The notes: generated by a model not told the origin, from the sequence alone. 62,908 nt of DNA from an uncultured Eubacterium sp. (GCA_910589045.1 CAJUSH010000006.1:1-62908); one strand, 5' to 3'; shown: positions 43,531 through 52,705, counted from the stretch's first letter. Made by a program: numbers and translations.

Positions 43531-44409
43531 CTACCGCATCCAGTCCAGGTCCGGACGGGCAAAGGGTTCCTGCGGCCGCGGCCGTTCTTCTGCCGCATAC
43601 CGCTTCACAATCTCATCCATCTTCTTTTGCCGCAGCAGCACCAGTACCACGATCACGTAGGGCACCACGCCAATCAGGTTTGCCGGCGTATACTCCGAGA
43701 TCACCTCTTCCACCGTACCGGTATACAGTCCGTTCGTGATCAGCGCCGCAATGTCTACCAGCGCGTGCAGCACGACCGTCACCCAGATACAGCCGGTGCG
43801 GAAATAAATCGCCGCGAATGCCATGCCAAGCACGGCAGCACTCACACACTGCACCAGCACGCCCAGCGGCTTAGCCGCAATCAGGTTCGTCAAATGCGCC
43901 AGCCCGAATAAGATACCGGAAATAACGACCGCTTTCCAAATACCCGCAGGCGTCGCACCGAAATGCCGCCGCAAAAGCTCCGCCAGCACGCCCCGGCATA
44001 AAAACTCCTCCGTCATGCCTACCAGAAGCATACACACCACAAACGCTGCAATGGCATGCCAGGGCTTTAGCACCCGCGCGCCCTGAAAGGTCGCAAACAG
44101 CACAACTGCGGAATAAGCACTGATGAACAGGAAATATCCTCCGACTCCCAGTCCCTTAAAAAAGCCGATGCCGCGTCTCGTAAAAATGTCCCCGCAGCCG
44201 CTCACTGCAATCGCCCCGAGGGCAATGAACGCCCCGCACAGCTCCTGTGCTGCCATGAGCACATAATAATCCACATCCAGCCCCATGACAACGTAGACAA
44301 CAAGCGAAATACCCGTGCCCGCCAGCATCATGCCGCCCAGCACAAGAAACTCAGCTATGATACAGTAAATAACCGCATGCTTTAAAGCGAAGCTCTGAAT
44401 TTTGTTCAT
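43531..44409 (-). CDS. CPBP-family intramembrane metalloprotease
   Basis: 292 residues with about eight hydrophobic segments. The three catalytic motifs are EEFLCRG (EExxxR), ISGILFGLAHL (FxxxH) and LHALVDIAA (HxxxD/N type). Such Abi/CPBP proteases process prenylated or peptide substrates, and some act in bacteriocin immunity. It is downstream of the ABC exporter operon but separated from it by a strong hairpin. Confidence 0.9.
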   Translation of the reverse strand: MNKIQSFALKHAVIYCIIAEFLVLGGMMLAGTGISLVVYVVMGLDVDYYVLMAAQELCGAFIALGAIAVSGCGDIFTRRGIGFFKGLGVGGYFLFISAYSAVVLFATFQGARVLKPWHAIAAFVVCMLLVGMTEEFLCRGVLAELLRRHFGATPAGIWKAVVISGILFGLAHLTNLIAAKPLGVLVQCVSAAVLGMAFAAIYFRTGCIWVTVVLHALVDIAALITNGLYTGTVEEVISEYTPANLIGVVPYVIVVLVLLRQKKMDEIVKRYAAEERPRPQEPFARPDLDWMR

Positions 44410-44429
44410 ATCCGACTCCTTTTACAAAA

Positions 44430-44490
44430 ATCTTCCCGCAGGGCAGTCCCGGTCCCGCCGGCAAATACCGGGCTGCCCTGCGTCTTTTCT
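44430..44490. terminator. Strong hairpin between exporter and CPBP gene
   Basis: CGCAGGGCAG pairs with CTGCCCTGCG, and inner CCCGGT pairs with ACCGGG. Both flanks are T-rich on their own strand (TTTTCTTTC; GATTTTTG). Confidence 0.8.
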
Positions 44491-44492
44491 TT

Positions 44493-45212
44493 CTACAGGT
44501 TTACCTGCTGCCTGCGCAGCAGAAGGTACGAAACCGCCAGCAATATCATGCATACAGCCGCCGCCAGGGCAGCCAGACCGGCCGCAGTCAGCGAATACAG
44601 CCATTTGACCCCGCAAAACACCATCTGCACCATCAAATTATCCGGATGCTCCAGCAATGTCTCGATTCCCCGGGGCATACCGATGCAGACCGCCACCCAC
44701 AAAGTCCAAAGAATCCACAGCGCCATCTTCCCGAATTTGATAATCAGCGTACCGCACAGGACGCCGACGGTTGTTGCGAGCAGCGCAATTGGCAGTAATA
44801 TATTCCAGTGTAACACACTCCCCGCAGGATCGTCTATCCCCAAATGCGGATACATGAGACGCAGACGTGCCCGCTCCGCAGCATGCAGCAATACGGCACC
44901 CGTCTCCAGCACCATTGCCGCAAAAAATATCCCCACCGTATATGCCGGAAAAAAGCTTCTGCGGGTGCGCCCCATGGAGATCGCATAGTTAAATATATTT
45001 ACCATGTGTGCAGGAACCCCAAACAGCATTGCAGCGCCGATCCCTGCGACTGACATCATGCTTCCCATACAAAATACCTCTCCGGCCGCACCGTCCGCCA
45101 TTATAATAATCTCGTGCAGTATCGTGCCGAACACAAACAGGCCGCCCATTATTCCGAAACCGATCAGATAGATTTCCTTCTGCAGCCGGATCTGATTCAT
45201 CAATGCCTTCAT
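44493..45212 (-). CDS. ABC-2-like transporter membrane protein
   Basis: 239 residues with about six hydrophobic segments, first gene product end of a three-part exporter (ATPase, two membrane proteins). The sequence RTRRSFFPAYTVGIFF after the second helix matches the membrane protein downstream of it in pattern (CTRKNIFITSIYMHVF), so the two are related paralogues. Substrate unknown. Confidence 0.75.
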   Translation of the reverse strand: MKALMNQIRLQKEIYLIGFGIMGGLFVFGTILHEIIIMADGAAGEVFCMGSMMSVAGIGAAMLFGVPAHMVNIFNYAISMGRTRRSFFPAYTVGIFFAAMVLETGAVLLHAAERARLRLMYPHLGIDDPAGSVLHWNILLPIALLATTVGVLCGTLIIKFGKMALWILWTLWVAVCIGMPRGIETLLEHPDNLMVQMVFCGVKWLYSLTAAGLAALAAAVCMILLAVSYLLLRRQQVNL

Positions 45213-45222
45213 TCTTCCCCTC

Positions 45223-45876
45223 CTATACGCGAACCTCCATTTTGCGGATGTTCATCCAGAAAATAATTGCCATAACCACATACCATATGCTTACCGCAGC
45301 CGGTGCAAACACGGATATCTCGGGCAGCATATCCGTAAACTTGCCGCCTCCGAAATAACCCATTATGCCGCCCGCAATTCCACCTATGACCGCGCAGAAA
45401 AAAATCATACCGATATACGCAATCCGCCCAAAGCGCTTCACCAGTATTCCCATGGTCAGGGACAGTCCCGCGACAAAGGTAAACAGTATCAGCACCACCT
45501 TGTATACCTCCGATCCGCCTGCGGGTACTCCCTTCGTAAACAGCGCAAAGTAGAGAACGAGCATAAGCTCGCTGGCGGCAATCTCAAACACATGCATATA
45601 AATAGAAGTGATAAAAATATTTTTGCGCGTGCAGCCGCAGCCCATCGCGTACTGCACGTAGATTATGGTATCCAGCATACTGTACGCAAGAAACATAAAG
45701 CTCCCCACAAACGTCAGCATCTGCGGAAACCGCCCGATGACCGCCTCAACCGTAAAGCGCGCTCCCTCCAAAATCATAAAGTAAAAGATAAATCCCACGG
45801 ACAGCAGAAATGTAATACCTACCGCGCGGCCCGCCCGCCATGTGGCGCATTTCAGCGCCCGAACCAATCCGCCCAT
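45223..45876 (-). CDS. ABC-2-like transporter membrane protein
   Basis: 217 residues from the ATG that follows GGAGGT; a preceding GTG is within the Shine-Dalgarno and is rejected. Six hydrophobic segments and a central CGCTRKNIF loop. It starts just after the ATPase stop. With the next gene it should form the membrane part of the exporter. Confidence 0.75.
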   Translation of the reverse strand: MGGLVRALKCATWRAGRAVGITFLLSVGFIFYFMILEGARFTVEAVIGRFPQMLTFVGSFMFLAYSMLDTIIYVQYAMGCGCTRKNIFITSIYMHVFEIAASELMLVLYFALFTKGVPAGGSEVYKVVLILFTFVAGLSLTMGILVKRFGRIAYIGMIFFCAVIGGIAGGIMGYFGGGKFTDMLPEISVFAPAAVSIWYVVMAIIFWMNIRKMEVRV

Positions 45877-45878
45877 GC

Positions 45879-46751
45879 TTATACCTCCCTTCCGCACAGT
45901 GCCACAAACAAATTCTGCAGGGACACCGGCTGTACCGTTACATCATAGCCCTCGCGAATCGACTCACCCGGTCCAAGCAGTACGGTCACGCCTTTGCTGC
46001 GCCCGATGTTTTCCGCATGATGGATCGAAAGTCCTCCGCAGGCCGCATCCACCTCCTCTGCCAACCCGCTCACATGCACGGCTCGCGCTAAAAGCTCCTG
46101 GGTATTCTCCTTTAACAGAAGTGTTCCGTCTTTTAAGAAGATAACCTCCTCAAATACGTTTGCCGCCTCCTCGATAATGTGGGTCGAGATGATGAATGTC
46201 CGGCCCGTATTTATGTGCTCCTCCATGAGCAGCCGGTAAAAATCGTCACGCGCCACCACATCGAGCCCTGCCACCGGCTCATCCAGTATGGTAATATCCG
46301 CCTTGCTCGCCAGCGCCACGATGATCGTCACCATGGAAAGCATACCCTTTGACAGCTTTGATATTTTCTTTTTTATGTTCAGGTCAAACTGACGGATCAG
46401 GCGCTGCTCCATCTCCCGATCCCAGTTGGGATAGTTCATCCGCGCCATCATCAGATATTCCTTCACCTTCACCGTATTCGGTCCGAGAACGCTTAACGTA
46501 TTCAGCTCCCTGGAAAAACACAGATGGTCCAGCGCCTGCTGGTTTTCCCACACCGGCATACCGTCGCAGACAGTTTCGCCGTTCGTCGCCGGATTCTGCG
46601 CCGTCATGATGGACAGCAGCGTCGTCTTACCCGCCCCGTTCCTTCCGATCAGACCGTAAATCTTTCCCTGCTCGATCGTGAGGCTCACATCGTGCAGCAC
46701 CTCTTTTTTTCTATATGACTTTGAAACATTTTTACAAATTAACTGGCTCAT
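45879..46751 (-). CDS. ABC transporter ATPase (exporter, YtrB-type)
   Basis: 290 residues from MSQLICKNV, with AGGAGG upstream. Walker A GRNGAGKTT, a signature region ISKLSKGMLSMVTI (LSKGM replacing LSGGQ) and Walker B ITILDEPVAGLD are present. The weak signature is typical of YtrB/EcsA-like ATPases. It lies between the GntR regulator and two membrane proteins. Confidence 0.9.
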   Translation of the reverse strand: MSQLICKNVSKSYRKKEVLHDVSLTIEQGKIYGLIGRNGAGKTTLLSIMTAQNPATNGETVCDGMPVWENQQALDHLCFSRELNTLSVLGPNTVKVKEYLMMARMNYPNWDREMEQRLIRQFDLNIKKKISKLSKGMLSMVTIIVALASKADITILDEPVAGLDVVARDDFYRLLMEEHINTGRTFIISTHIIEEAANVFEEVIFLKDGTLLLKENTQELLARAVHVSGLAEEVDAACGGLSIHHAENIGRSKGVTVLLGPGESIREGYDVTVQPVSLQNLFVALCGREV

Positions 46752-46797
46752 TTCGCTCCTCCTCATTCTCACATGCTACAGCTGCCCGGGCAGCATC

Positions 46798-47160
46798 TCA
46801 GTTCTGTCCGCCAATCATCTCAATCAGCTCATCCTTTTCAATCCCGAGGCTTTTCGCCTCCTCCAGCAGGCGCTTTACATAATTTTCATAAAACACCTCC
46901 CTGCGCTTTTCGATAATCTGCGCCTTCGCGCCCTCTGCCACAAACATGCCAATCCCCCTTTTCTTATATAGTATCCCTTCATCCACCAGCAGATTCACGC
47001 CCTTCGCGGCGGTTGCCGGATTGATCGTGTAGAGCTTCGCCAGCTCGTTCGTGCTGGGCACCCGCTCCTCCTCCAGTAAAATCCCCCTGAGGATGTCCGT
47101 TTCTATCATCTCACTTAGCTGAATATAAATCGATTTATCCTGAGACAACAGTTCATTCAA
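46798..47160 (-). CDS. GntR-family regulator (YtrA-type)
   Basis: About 120 residues. A winged helix (IYIQLSEMIETDILRGILLEEERVPSTNELAKLYTINPATAAKG) is followed by a short helical tail for dimerisation, as in YtrA. A TTG at 47160 has GGAGGTG at good spacing; the GTG at 47175 lies inside that site. YtrA-type repressors respond to cell-envelope antibiotics in Bacillus, and this one precedes an ABC exporter. Probable autorepressor. Confidence 0.85.
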   Translation of the reverse strand: MNELLSQDKSIYIQLSEMIETDILRGILLEEERVPSTNELAKLYTINPATAAKGVNLLVDEGILYKKRGIGMFVAEGAKAQIIEKRREVFYENYVKRLLEEAKSLGIEKDELIEMIGGQN

Positions 47161-47259
47161 ATTTTTCACCTCCACCCTTCTATACTGTATCGGTCTTGTA
47201 GTTCATTGCTTATGTAATTAACCATAGCACGCGTAAGGCCATCTGTCAAGAACTTTTCA

Positions 47260-47288
47260 TTGATTTTTCAATTTTATTGGGTTATACT
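47260..47288 (+). promoter_or_regulatory. Promoter for tRNA-Leu
   Basis: TTGATT, 17 bases and TATACT, about 20 bases before the tRNA. Confidence 0.65.
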
Positions 47289-47308
47289 GGGAAAGAAAGA
47301 AAAATTAT

Positions 47309-47388
47309 GCGGATATGGCGGAATTGGCAGACGCGCCAGATTTAGGTTCTGGTGGGAGACCGTGCAGGTTCAAGTCCTGTTATCCGCA
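47309..47388 (+). tRNA. tRNA-Leu (anticodon UAG)
   Basis: Acceptor GCGGATA pairs with TATCCGC, and the discriminator is A. The anticodon arm is CCAGA-TTTAGGT-TCTGG with anticodon TAG. A long variable arm (TGGGAGACCGT) and a T arm GCAGG-TTCAAGT-CCTGT follow. The long variable arm is expected for Leu. The 3' CCA is not encoded. Confidence 0.95.
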
Positions 47389-47390
47389 CG

Positions 47391-47439
47391 AAAAGGGCGC
47401 GAAGCCGAACCACAGCGGTTCAGGCTTCGCGCCCTTTTT
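47391..47439. terminator. Terminator after tRNA-Leu
   Basis: AAAAGGGCGCGAAGCC pairs with GGCTTCGCGCCCTTTT. It contains an inner GAACC/GGTTC stem and works in either direction, so it also serves the antiporter gene on the other strand. Confidence 0.93.
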
Positions 47440-47484
47440 ACAATAATTTGCATGAAAAAGAAAAACAGAAAAACATATCCAATT

Positions 47485-48675
47485 TCACGCCGTCTGCGTA
47501 TCCCGCGCATAGAGCAGCTTCAGGGCAATCGGCGTCATGATGCTTGATACGATGATCAGCAAAATCACGGATGTAAAATATTCGGACGTGAGCATCCCGG
47601 CGGCCAACCCCCGCTGGGCCACGATCAGGGCGACCTCACCCCTTGTCATCATACCAACACCTATTTTTACGCTGTCGCCAAATCCGAACCGGCAGATTTT
47701 TGCCATCAGGCCGCAGCCGATAATCTTCGACAGCAGCGCCACCAGCACAAACCCCGCGGAAAACAGCAGCAGCGAAGCGTTCAGATGATCGATGCTCGTT
47801 TTAAACCCGATGCTCGCAAAGAAAATCGGCCCGAAAATCATATAGGAGCTGACATCCATCTTTTTGTCGATGTAGGAGGAATCCTGAATCGAGCAGAGCA
47901 CGATACCCGCCACATACGCCCCCGTAATGTCCGCAATCCCGAAAAAGTGCTCCGCCGCATAGGCAAAAAAGAAGCAGAGCGCAAGGCTTAAAATCGGGAT
48001 CCGCTGGGTGTGAGGGTACATCTCATCCAGCTTCTTAAACAGCCGGAATACAAGGAAGCCCACAACAAATGCCGCGATAAAAAAGAGCAGGGTCGAGATG
48101 ATCACTCCGGTCGGGCTGGAGCCGGGGTTTTTAAAGCCGATGACAAAGGTGAGCACGATGATGCCGATCACATCGTCGATGATCGCCGCGCTCAAAATCG
48201 TCGTCCCCACCTTTCCTTTGAGCTTTCCAAGCTCCTTTAGGGACTGCACGGTAATGCTGACACTGGTGGCCGTCATGATCACGCCCATGAATACCGCCGT
48301 GTAAAACTTCTCCGAGCCCCACGGCGCACCCCCGTAAAAGCCTATGTAAAATAGGGTTCCTCCAACAAGCGGAACGATGACGCCCGCGCATGCAATCAGA
48401 AACGCAACCGGGCCTGTCTTTACCAGCTCCTTCAAATCCGTCTCCAATCCTGCCGAGAACATGAGCAATACAACGCCCACCTCCGCCATATCGACCAGAA
48501 AATCCGACTGCTGGACAAGCCCGAGTACGCTCGGCCCGATAATTAAACCGGCGATAATCTCACCGACTACCTGGGGGGCCTTGCATCTCCTCGCCAAAAT
48601 ACCAAAGCATTTTGCAAAAATAATGATAATCGCCAGATCCCTGAAAATATTGTACGTTTCCATAACTACTCTCAT
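47485..48675 (-). CDS. Kef-type cation/proton antiporter (CPA2)
   Basis: 396 residues with about 12 helices. It begins METYNIFRDLAIIIIFAKCFGILARRCKAPQVVGEIIAGLIIGP, the classic CPA2 start, and contains DDVIGIIVLTFVIG (the conserved Asp pair). The regulatory TrkA-N domain is missing. A start at 48663 is equally possible. It exchanges Na+ or K+ for protons at the membrane. Confidence 0.88.
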   Translation of the reverse strand: MRVVMETYNIFRDLAIIIIFAKCFGILARRCKAPQVVGEIIAGLIIGPSVLGLVQQSDFLVDMAEVGVVLLMFSAGLETDLKELVKTGPVAFLIACAGVIVPLVGGTLFYIGFYGGAPWGSEKFYTAVFMGVIMTATSVSITVQSLKELGKLKGKVGTTILSAAIIDDVIGIIVLTFVIGFKNPGSSPTGVIISTLLFFIAAFVVGFLVFRLFKKLDEMYPHTQRIPILSLALCFFFAYAAEHFFGIADITGAYVAGIVLCSIQDSSYIDKKMDVSSYMIFGPIFFASIGFKTSIDHLNASLLLFSAGFVLVALLSKIIGCGLMAKICRFGFGDSVKIGVGMMTRGEVALIVAQRGLAAGMLTSEYFTSVILLIIVSSIMTPIALKLLYARDTQTA

Positions 48676-48912
48676 TCCTTTCCGTAAACTTCAGATCCTT
48701 AACTACGGGCAGCACCCCCGGCCGGCAAACCATACGCAACGAAAAGCAGCGCCTTCTTCCGTTATTCGTGAGCGGCATCCGTCCGCTAAGTGCCCCAAAT
48801 GATTATAACAACAAATATTTTATCCGTAAATAGACAATTTATCCTTATTTTCGCCTTATTCCTGTTTTCGCGGACGCTGCTTTTGGGTTACTGGCCACGG
48901 AGTGGGCAGGAA

Positions 48913-49893
48913 CTACTTTTTTTCTCCATCTACAATATAATACCCCAGCCGCACCTCCTCACAGGCGGTCTCCTTCTGCTCCAAAATTTCCAGAAGCATA
49001 CGGACTGCCGTCTCCCCGCTTTTCTCGTAGGAATAGTGGACCGTGATGAACGGGACTGCCGTCACCTTTGCCATCTCGGAATCCCCCTGGCCGGCAACCA
49101 GAATCTGCTCCGGCACACGGATTCCGTGCTCGCCCAGATACTGCATTACCCCGGCAGCCATCGTATCGGTCGCGCAGATGATACCGTCCAGATCCCCGCA
49201 CAGCCCCAGCAGCTCGCCGGCTTTCTCATACCCCGACGACAGGGTAAACGCCGCGACCACAAAATTTTTCGCCAGACCCTCCTGTCCCGCATCCCGCACC
49301 GCATCACAGAATCCCCGGTAACGCTCACCGCCTACCGCCTTATCCTGCTGCAATGCGCCGATATAGCCGAGCCGCGTCCTTCCCTTTTCAAAAAAGTACT
49401 TTGTCAGCTCATACGTCGCATGATAGTCGTCGTGAAACACACAGCTGTGTCCGGGAAGCTGCTGGCCGACAATCACCACCGGAACGGTGAGTGCCTTCAA
49501 TATTTTTTTATATTCCGTATTAAACACCGTTCCCGCCAGAATTACACCGTCCACACGCTTGTGGTCAAACGCGGCGAGGTACTCCATCTCCTTCTTCGGG
49601 TCATTCTGGGCCACTGCCAGAATCATCTGGTAACCGTTCTCGTTCAAAACCGAGAGCACCCCTTCAACGATCCTCCCGATGGAATCAGATGCAATCTTCG
49701 GTACGATCACTCCGATCATCCGGGTTTTCTTTGTGCGCAGCGTCTGCGCATTCAGAGAAGGACGGTATCCGGTTTCTTCCACTACCCGCCGGATCACCTC
49801 GCGTTTTTCATCCGAAATATAACCGTTATTAAAATAACGGGAAACGGCCGCGCGGGAAACACCCGCGCGCTCTGCTATTTCCGATATGTTCAT
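48913..49893 (-). CDS. LacI-family transcriptional regulator
   Basis: 326 residues. The helix-turn-helix is NISEIAERAGVSRAAVSRYFNNG at residues 2-24, and the hinge and periplasmic-binding-like domain follow (RTKKTRMIGVIVPKI). It begins 15 bases after the GH13 gene, so the pair is one operon, and the regulator probably controls it. A palindrome at 52201-52217 is a candidate operator. Confidence 0.92.
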   Translation of the reverse strand: MNISEIAERAGVSRAAVSRYFNNGYISDEKREVIRRVVEETGYRPSLNAQTLRTKKTRMIGVIVPKIASDSIGRIVEGVLSVLNENGYQMILAVAQNDPKKEMEYLAAFDHKRVDGVILAGTVFNTEYKKILKALTVPVVIVGQQLPGHSCVFHDDYHATYELTKYFFEKGRTRLGYIGALQQDKAVGGERYRGFCDAVRDAGQEGLAKNFVVAAFTLSSGYEKAGELLGLCGDLDGIICATDTMAAGVMQYLGEHGIRVPEQILVAGQGDSEMAKVTAVPFITVHYSYEKSGETAVRMLLEILEQKETACEEVRLGYYIVDGEKK

Positions 49894-49908
49894 CCAAATC
49901 CCGCCTCT

Positions 49909-52164
49909 TTACTTCTTTTTCAGATAATAAAATCCATACGCCGGAATGTTTACGCCCGCCGCCTTCATCTCATCGCCTGAAAGCAGATCCACATACTCCC
50001 CGTCCGTTTCGTTAATCCACGCAGTCTTGTCAGACTCGCTGAAATTGAACAGACCGATCAGCTTCTCGCCCTCAAAATACCTGCCGATACACAGAACCGA
50101 CGGCTCCCATGTCTCGATCGTCCATACGTCCGCGCCGGAGACAAACACCTTCTGCGACCTCCGCAGCTCCTCCAGCCGTTTCAGGCTCCCGAACATTCTT
50201 CCCTCGACGGTCGCAGGGTCCGTACAGCCCTCTGCCAGCGTCCAGTTAAAGGCGCCGCGGTGGATGTAGCGGGAATCCGCTGCCTTGTCCGGGTCATTTT
50301 TGTAAGTATAATCATTGACCTGGCCGATCTCGTCACCGCTGTAGATAATGGGAATGCCGGACTGCATAAACATGTACGCGTGAAGCATCACGTCAAACCG
50401 GATCGCCCGCTCCATCGCCGCTTCATCCTGCTCGAAGCCGGCCTTCTCAATGCCGCACATAGAGGCTGTCGTTCCGCAGAAACGTGCATCCCCGGTCACC
50501 GGGTCATCGTTGTAAAGCTCGCCCCGGCTGTTGCTTTCCCCGGTATAGCCCTGGAAATAATCATTCAGATATTTTTTGTGGGAACGCTCCTCCATGCCGT
50601 CCCCCTTCAGGAATTCATAGTCAAGCCCCCAGCCGATATCGTCGTGGCAGCGCAGATAATTCAAAAATACGTATTCCTTCGGAAGTGAATTTATCATGTC
50701 AAGCTGCCGCTTCAAAAGCTTTGTATCCCGCGTTGCAACCGTGTGCCAGGTAGTCGCCATCGTCGTCACGTTGTAGAGCATGTGGCACTCCGGCTTTTCC
50801 ACCGTTCCGAAATACGGCACCACCTTCTCCGGCTCCATAACCACCTCGCCCAGAAGCAGTACCCCGGGGCAGACAATCTCGCTGATGATGCGCATCATGC
50901 GCACAATCGTGTGCACCTGGGGCAGATTCCGGCACTGGGTGTTCAGCTCCTTCCATATATAAGGAACGGCGTCAATCCGCACAATGTCAATGCCCCGGTT
51001 TGCCAGATACAGGAAATTGTACATCATCTCATTGAACACCCTGGGATTTTTGTAATTCAAATCCCACTGGTACGGATAAAACGAGGTCATCACAAAATGC
51101 CCGGCATCCTCAAGCCACGTAAAGTTGCCCGGCGCGGTCGTCGGAAATACCTGGGGCACGGTTTTGTCATAGAGCGACGGAATATAGGAATTATCAAAAA
51201 AGAAGTAGCGGCTCATGTATTCACCCTCGCCTGCCCGCGCCCGCTTCGCCCACTCGTGATCCTCGGACGTGTGGTTCATAACAAAATCCATGCAGACATT
51301 GATGCCCTTCTCATGGCAGGCGGCCGTCAGATCCTCCAGATCCTCCATCGTGCCAAGCTCCGGCTGCACCTTTCTGAAATCCGATACCGCATAGCCGCCG
51401 TCCGACCGGCCCTTTGGCGTATCAAGGAAAGGCATAAGGTGAATATAGTTGACGTTGCACTGCTCGATATAGTCCAGCTTTGACTCCACGCCCTTCATAT
51501 TTCCGGCAAAGTTGTCAATGTAAAACATCATACCCAGCAGATCATTCCCCTTATACCAGCCCCGGTTTGCCTCCCGCTCCCGGTCAATGGCATGCAGTGC
51601 CTGATTCCGTTCCATATAAAAATCATGCAGACGCCTGCACAGCTCCGCAAACATGGAATCGTTGTCATACAGCTCCATATAAAGCCAGCGCAGCTCGTCG
51701 TGGTATCTCTGTAAGCGCTCCTGAAAAACCGTATCATCGACCGGCTCCTCCGCACTCACTGCTGCCTGCTCCGCCGCGCTTCCTTCCGCTTCATCCGCCG
51801 CTGCCTGCTCCTCTGCACTCACTGCCGTCTGCTCCTCCGCGTTTCCTTCCGCTTCATCCGCCGCTGCCTCCTCCGCCGCGCTTCCTTCCGCTTCATCCGC
51901 CGCTGCCTGCTCCTCTGCACTTGCTGCCGACTGCTCCGCCGCGCTTTCTTCCGCTTCACGCGCCGCTGCCGGCTCTTCTGCGCTCACTGCTGCCTGCTCC
52001 GCCGCACTTCCTTCCGCTTCATCCGCCGCTGCGGTCTCCGGCCCCGCTTCCGTTTCCTCCCCCGGCTTCTGCCACAGTGCCTTTGCCTCCTGCACCCGTG
52101 CACTCTCCGCCAGGCGCTGTACCGCCTTGCCTTTTTTCCGCTTCTTTTTCATATCTTTTTTCAT
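49909..52164 (-). CDS. GH13 alpha-amylase-family enzyme (amylosucrase-like)
   Basis: 751 residues. A basic N-terminus (MKKDMKKKRKKGKAVQ) and an Ala/Glu repeat tract (about 45-141) precede the catalytic domain. GH13 motifs are DFVMNHTS (region I), GIDIVRIDAVPYIW (II, nucleophile Asp), LLGEVVMEP (III, acid Glu) and CHDDIGW (IV). The pattern NWTLA near residue 655 and the RYHDELRWLYMELYDND start fit subfamily 4, which makes or cleaves sucrose-type glucosides. No signal peptide. Substrate unproven. Confidence 0.85.
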   Translation of the reverse strand: MKKDMKKKRKKGKAVQRLAESARVQEAKALWQKPGEETEAGPETAAADEAEGSAAEQAAVSAEEPAAAREAEESAAEQSAASAEEQAAADEAEGSAAEEAAADEAEGNAEEQTAVSAEEQAAADEAEGSAAEQAAVSAEEPVDDTVFQERLQRYHDELRWLYMELYDNDSMFAELCRRLHDFYMERNQALHAIDREREANRGWYKGNDLLGMMFYIDNFAGNMKGVESKLDYIEQCNVNYIHLMPFLDTPKGRSDGGYAVSDFRKVQPELGTMEDLEDLTAACHEKGINVCMDFVMNHTSEDHEWAKRARAGEGEYMSRYFFFDNSYIPSLYDKTVPQVFPTTAPGNFTWLEDAGHFVMTSFYPYQWDLNYKNPRVFNEMMYNFLYLANRGIDIVRIDAVPYIWKELNTQCRNLPQVHTIVRMMRIISEIVCPGVLLLGEVVMEPEKVVPYFGTVEKPECHMLYNVTTMATTWHTVATRDTKLLKRQLDMINSLPKEYVFLNYLRCHDDIGWGLDYEFLKGDGMEERSHKKYLNDYFQGYTGESNSRGELYNDDPVTGDARFCGTTASMCGIEKAGFEQDEAAMERAIRFDVMLHAYMFMQSGIPIIYSGDEIGQVNDYTYKNDPDKAADSRYIHRGAFNWTLAEGCTDPATVEGRMFGSLKRLEELRRSQKVFVSGADVWTIETWEPSVLCIGRYFEGEKLIGLFNFSESDKTAWINETDGEYVDLLSGDEMKAAGVNIPAYGFYYLKKK
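51742..52032 (-). repeat. 63-base in-frame repeats encoding an Ala/Glu tract
   Basis: Residues 45-141 consist of four 21-residue units plus one 13-residue unit. The first and last read AAADEAEGSAAEQAAVSAEEP identically in protein (shown across the unit, 21 residues split AAADEAEGSAAEQ/AAVSAEEP). The units differ at synonymous and non-synonymous positions. The tract is unstructured or helical, and its copy number may vary. Confidence 0.85.
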
Positions 52165-52200
52165 TGATTTGCCCTCTCGATCTCATATATAATATGTAAC

Positions 52201-52217
52201 TGCTCCCGGCGGGAACA
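52201..52217. promoter_or_regulatory. Candidate LacI-type operator
   Basis: A 17-base palindrome with eight-base arms TGTTCCCG and CGGGAGCA around one base (seven of eight pairs match). It overlaps a possible -35 (TTGTTC) 18 bases before TATTAT, upstream of the GH13 gene. Confidence 0.4.
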
Positions 52218-52285
52218 ATTGATATAAAATGCAGACAGCACGCTTACATACAACCCTGTGCCTGCAGACTTCCCTGACGGATACG

Positions 52286-52341
52286 CAAAAAGGATGCTGC
52301 CGGATGCGTGAAAAATCCACCCACCCCGATACACAGCATCC
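52286..52341 (-). terminator. Terminator after ptsH
   Basis: GGATGCTG pairs with CAGCATCC across a 34-base loop on the minus strand, followed by TTTTTG, about 10 bases after the ptsH stop. Confidence 0.65.
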
Positions 52342-52351
52342 CCTCACATGA

Positions 52352-52609
52352 TTACAGATTGCCCTCGAAGAATGCCTTCATCTCTTCACAGACATCCGCT
52401 TCGTTTTCTCCCTCAACCTGTACCTCTACCTCATCACCGCACTTTACGCCAAGACCCATCAGAGCCATCAGCTTGGTCGCATCTGCTGATTTTTCACCCT
52501 TTACGATGCTGATCTTGCAGGTGTATTTCTTTGCCTCCTTTACGAGAAGTCCCGCAGGCCTTGCGTGGATACCCACCTCATCCTTGATCACATAGCTGAA
52601 ATTCTGCAT
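52352..52609 (-). CDS. ptsH: PTS phosphocarrier HPr with Lys at position 46
   Basis: 85 residues from MQNFSYVIK, with GGAGG upstream. The phosphorylation site is GIHARPAG with His15. Position 46, normally Ser (KSIMGVMSLG), is Lys here: ATKLMALMGLG, with no gap. The protein should accept phosphate from enzyme I but cannot be phosphorylated by HPr kinase at the usual Ser. It therefore should not serve as a CcpA corepressor. Its promoter carries two cre-like palindromes. Confidence 0.93.
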   Translation of the reverse strand: MQNFSYVIKDEVGIHARPAGLLVKEAKKYTCKISIVKGEKSADATKLMALMGLGVKCGDEVEVQVEGENEADVCEEMKAFFEGNL

Positions 52610-52705
52610 TTCCTTGTTTCCTCCTTCATTTCTTTCATTGTTAAGCATTTCAAATCCCGCAAGAGAGATTCCTCCAGAGCGCATGTTATCCCCGGAAGCT
52701 CTTTT

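Noticed and set aside
47260..47547. A 95-codon plus-strand frame over the tRNA
   Set aside because: It covers tRNA-Leu and its terminator. The RNA structures explain the sequence.
48790..49980. A 396-codon open frame on the plus strand opposite the LacI gene
   Set aside because: Antisense to a clear LacI-family regulator with no conserved residues of its own.
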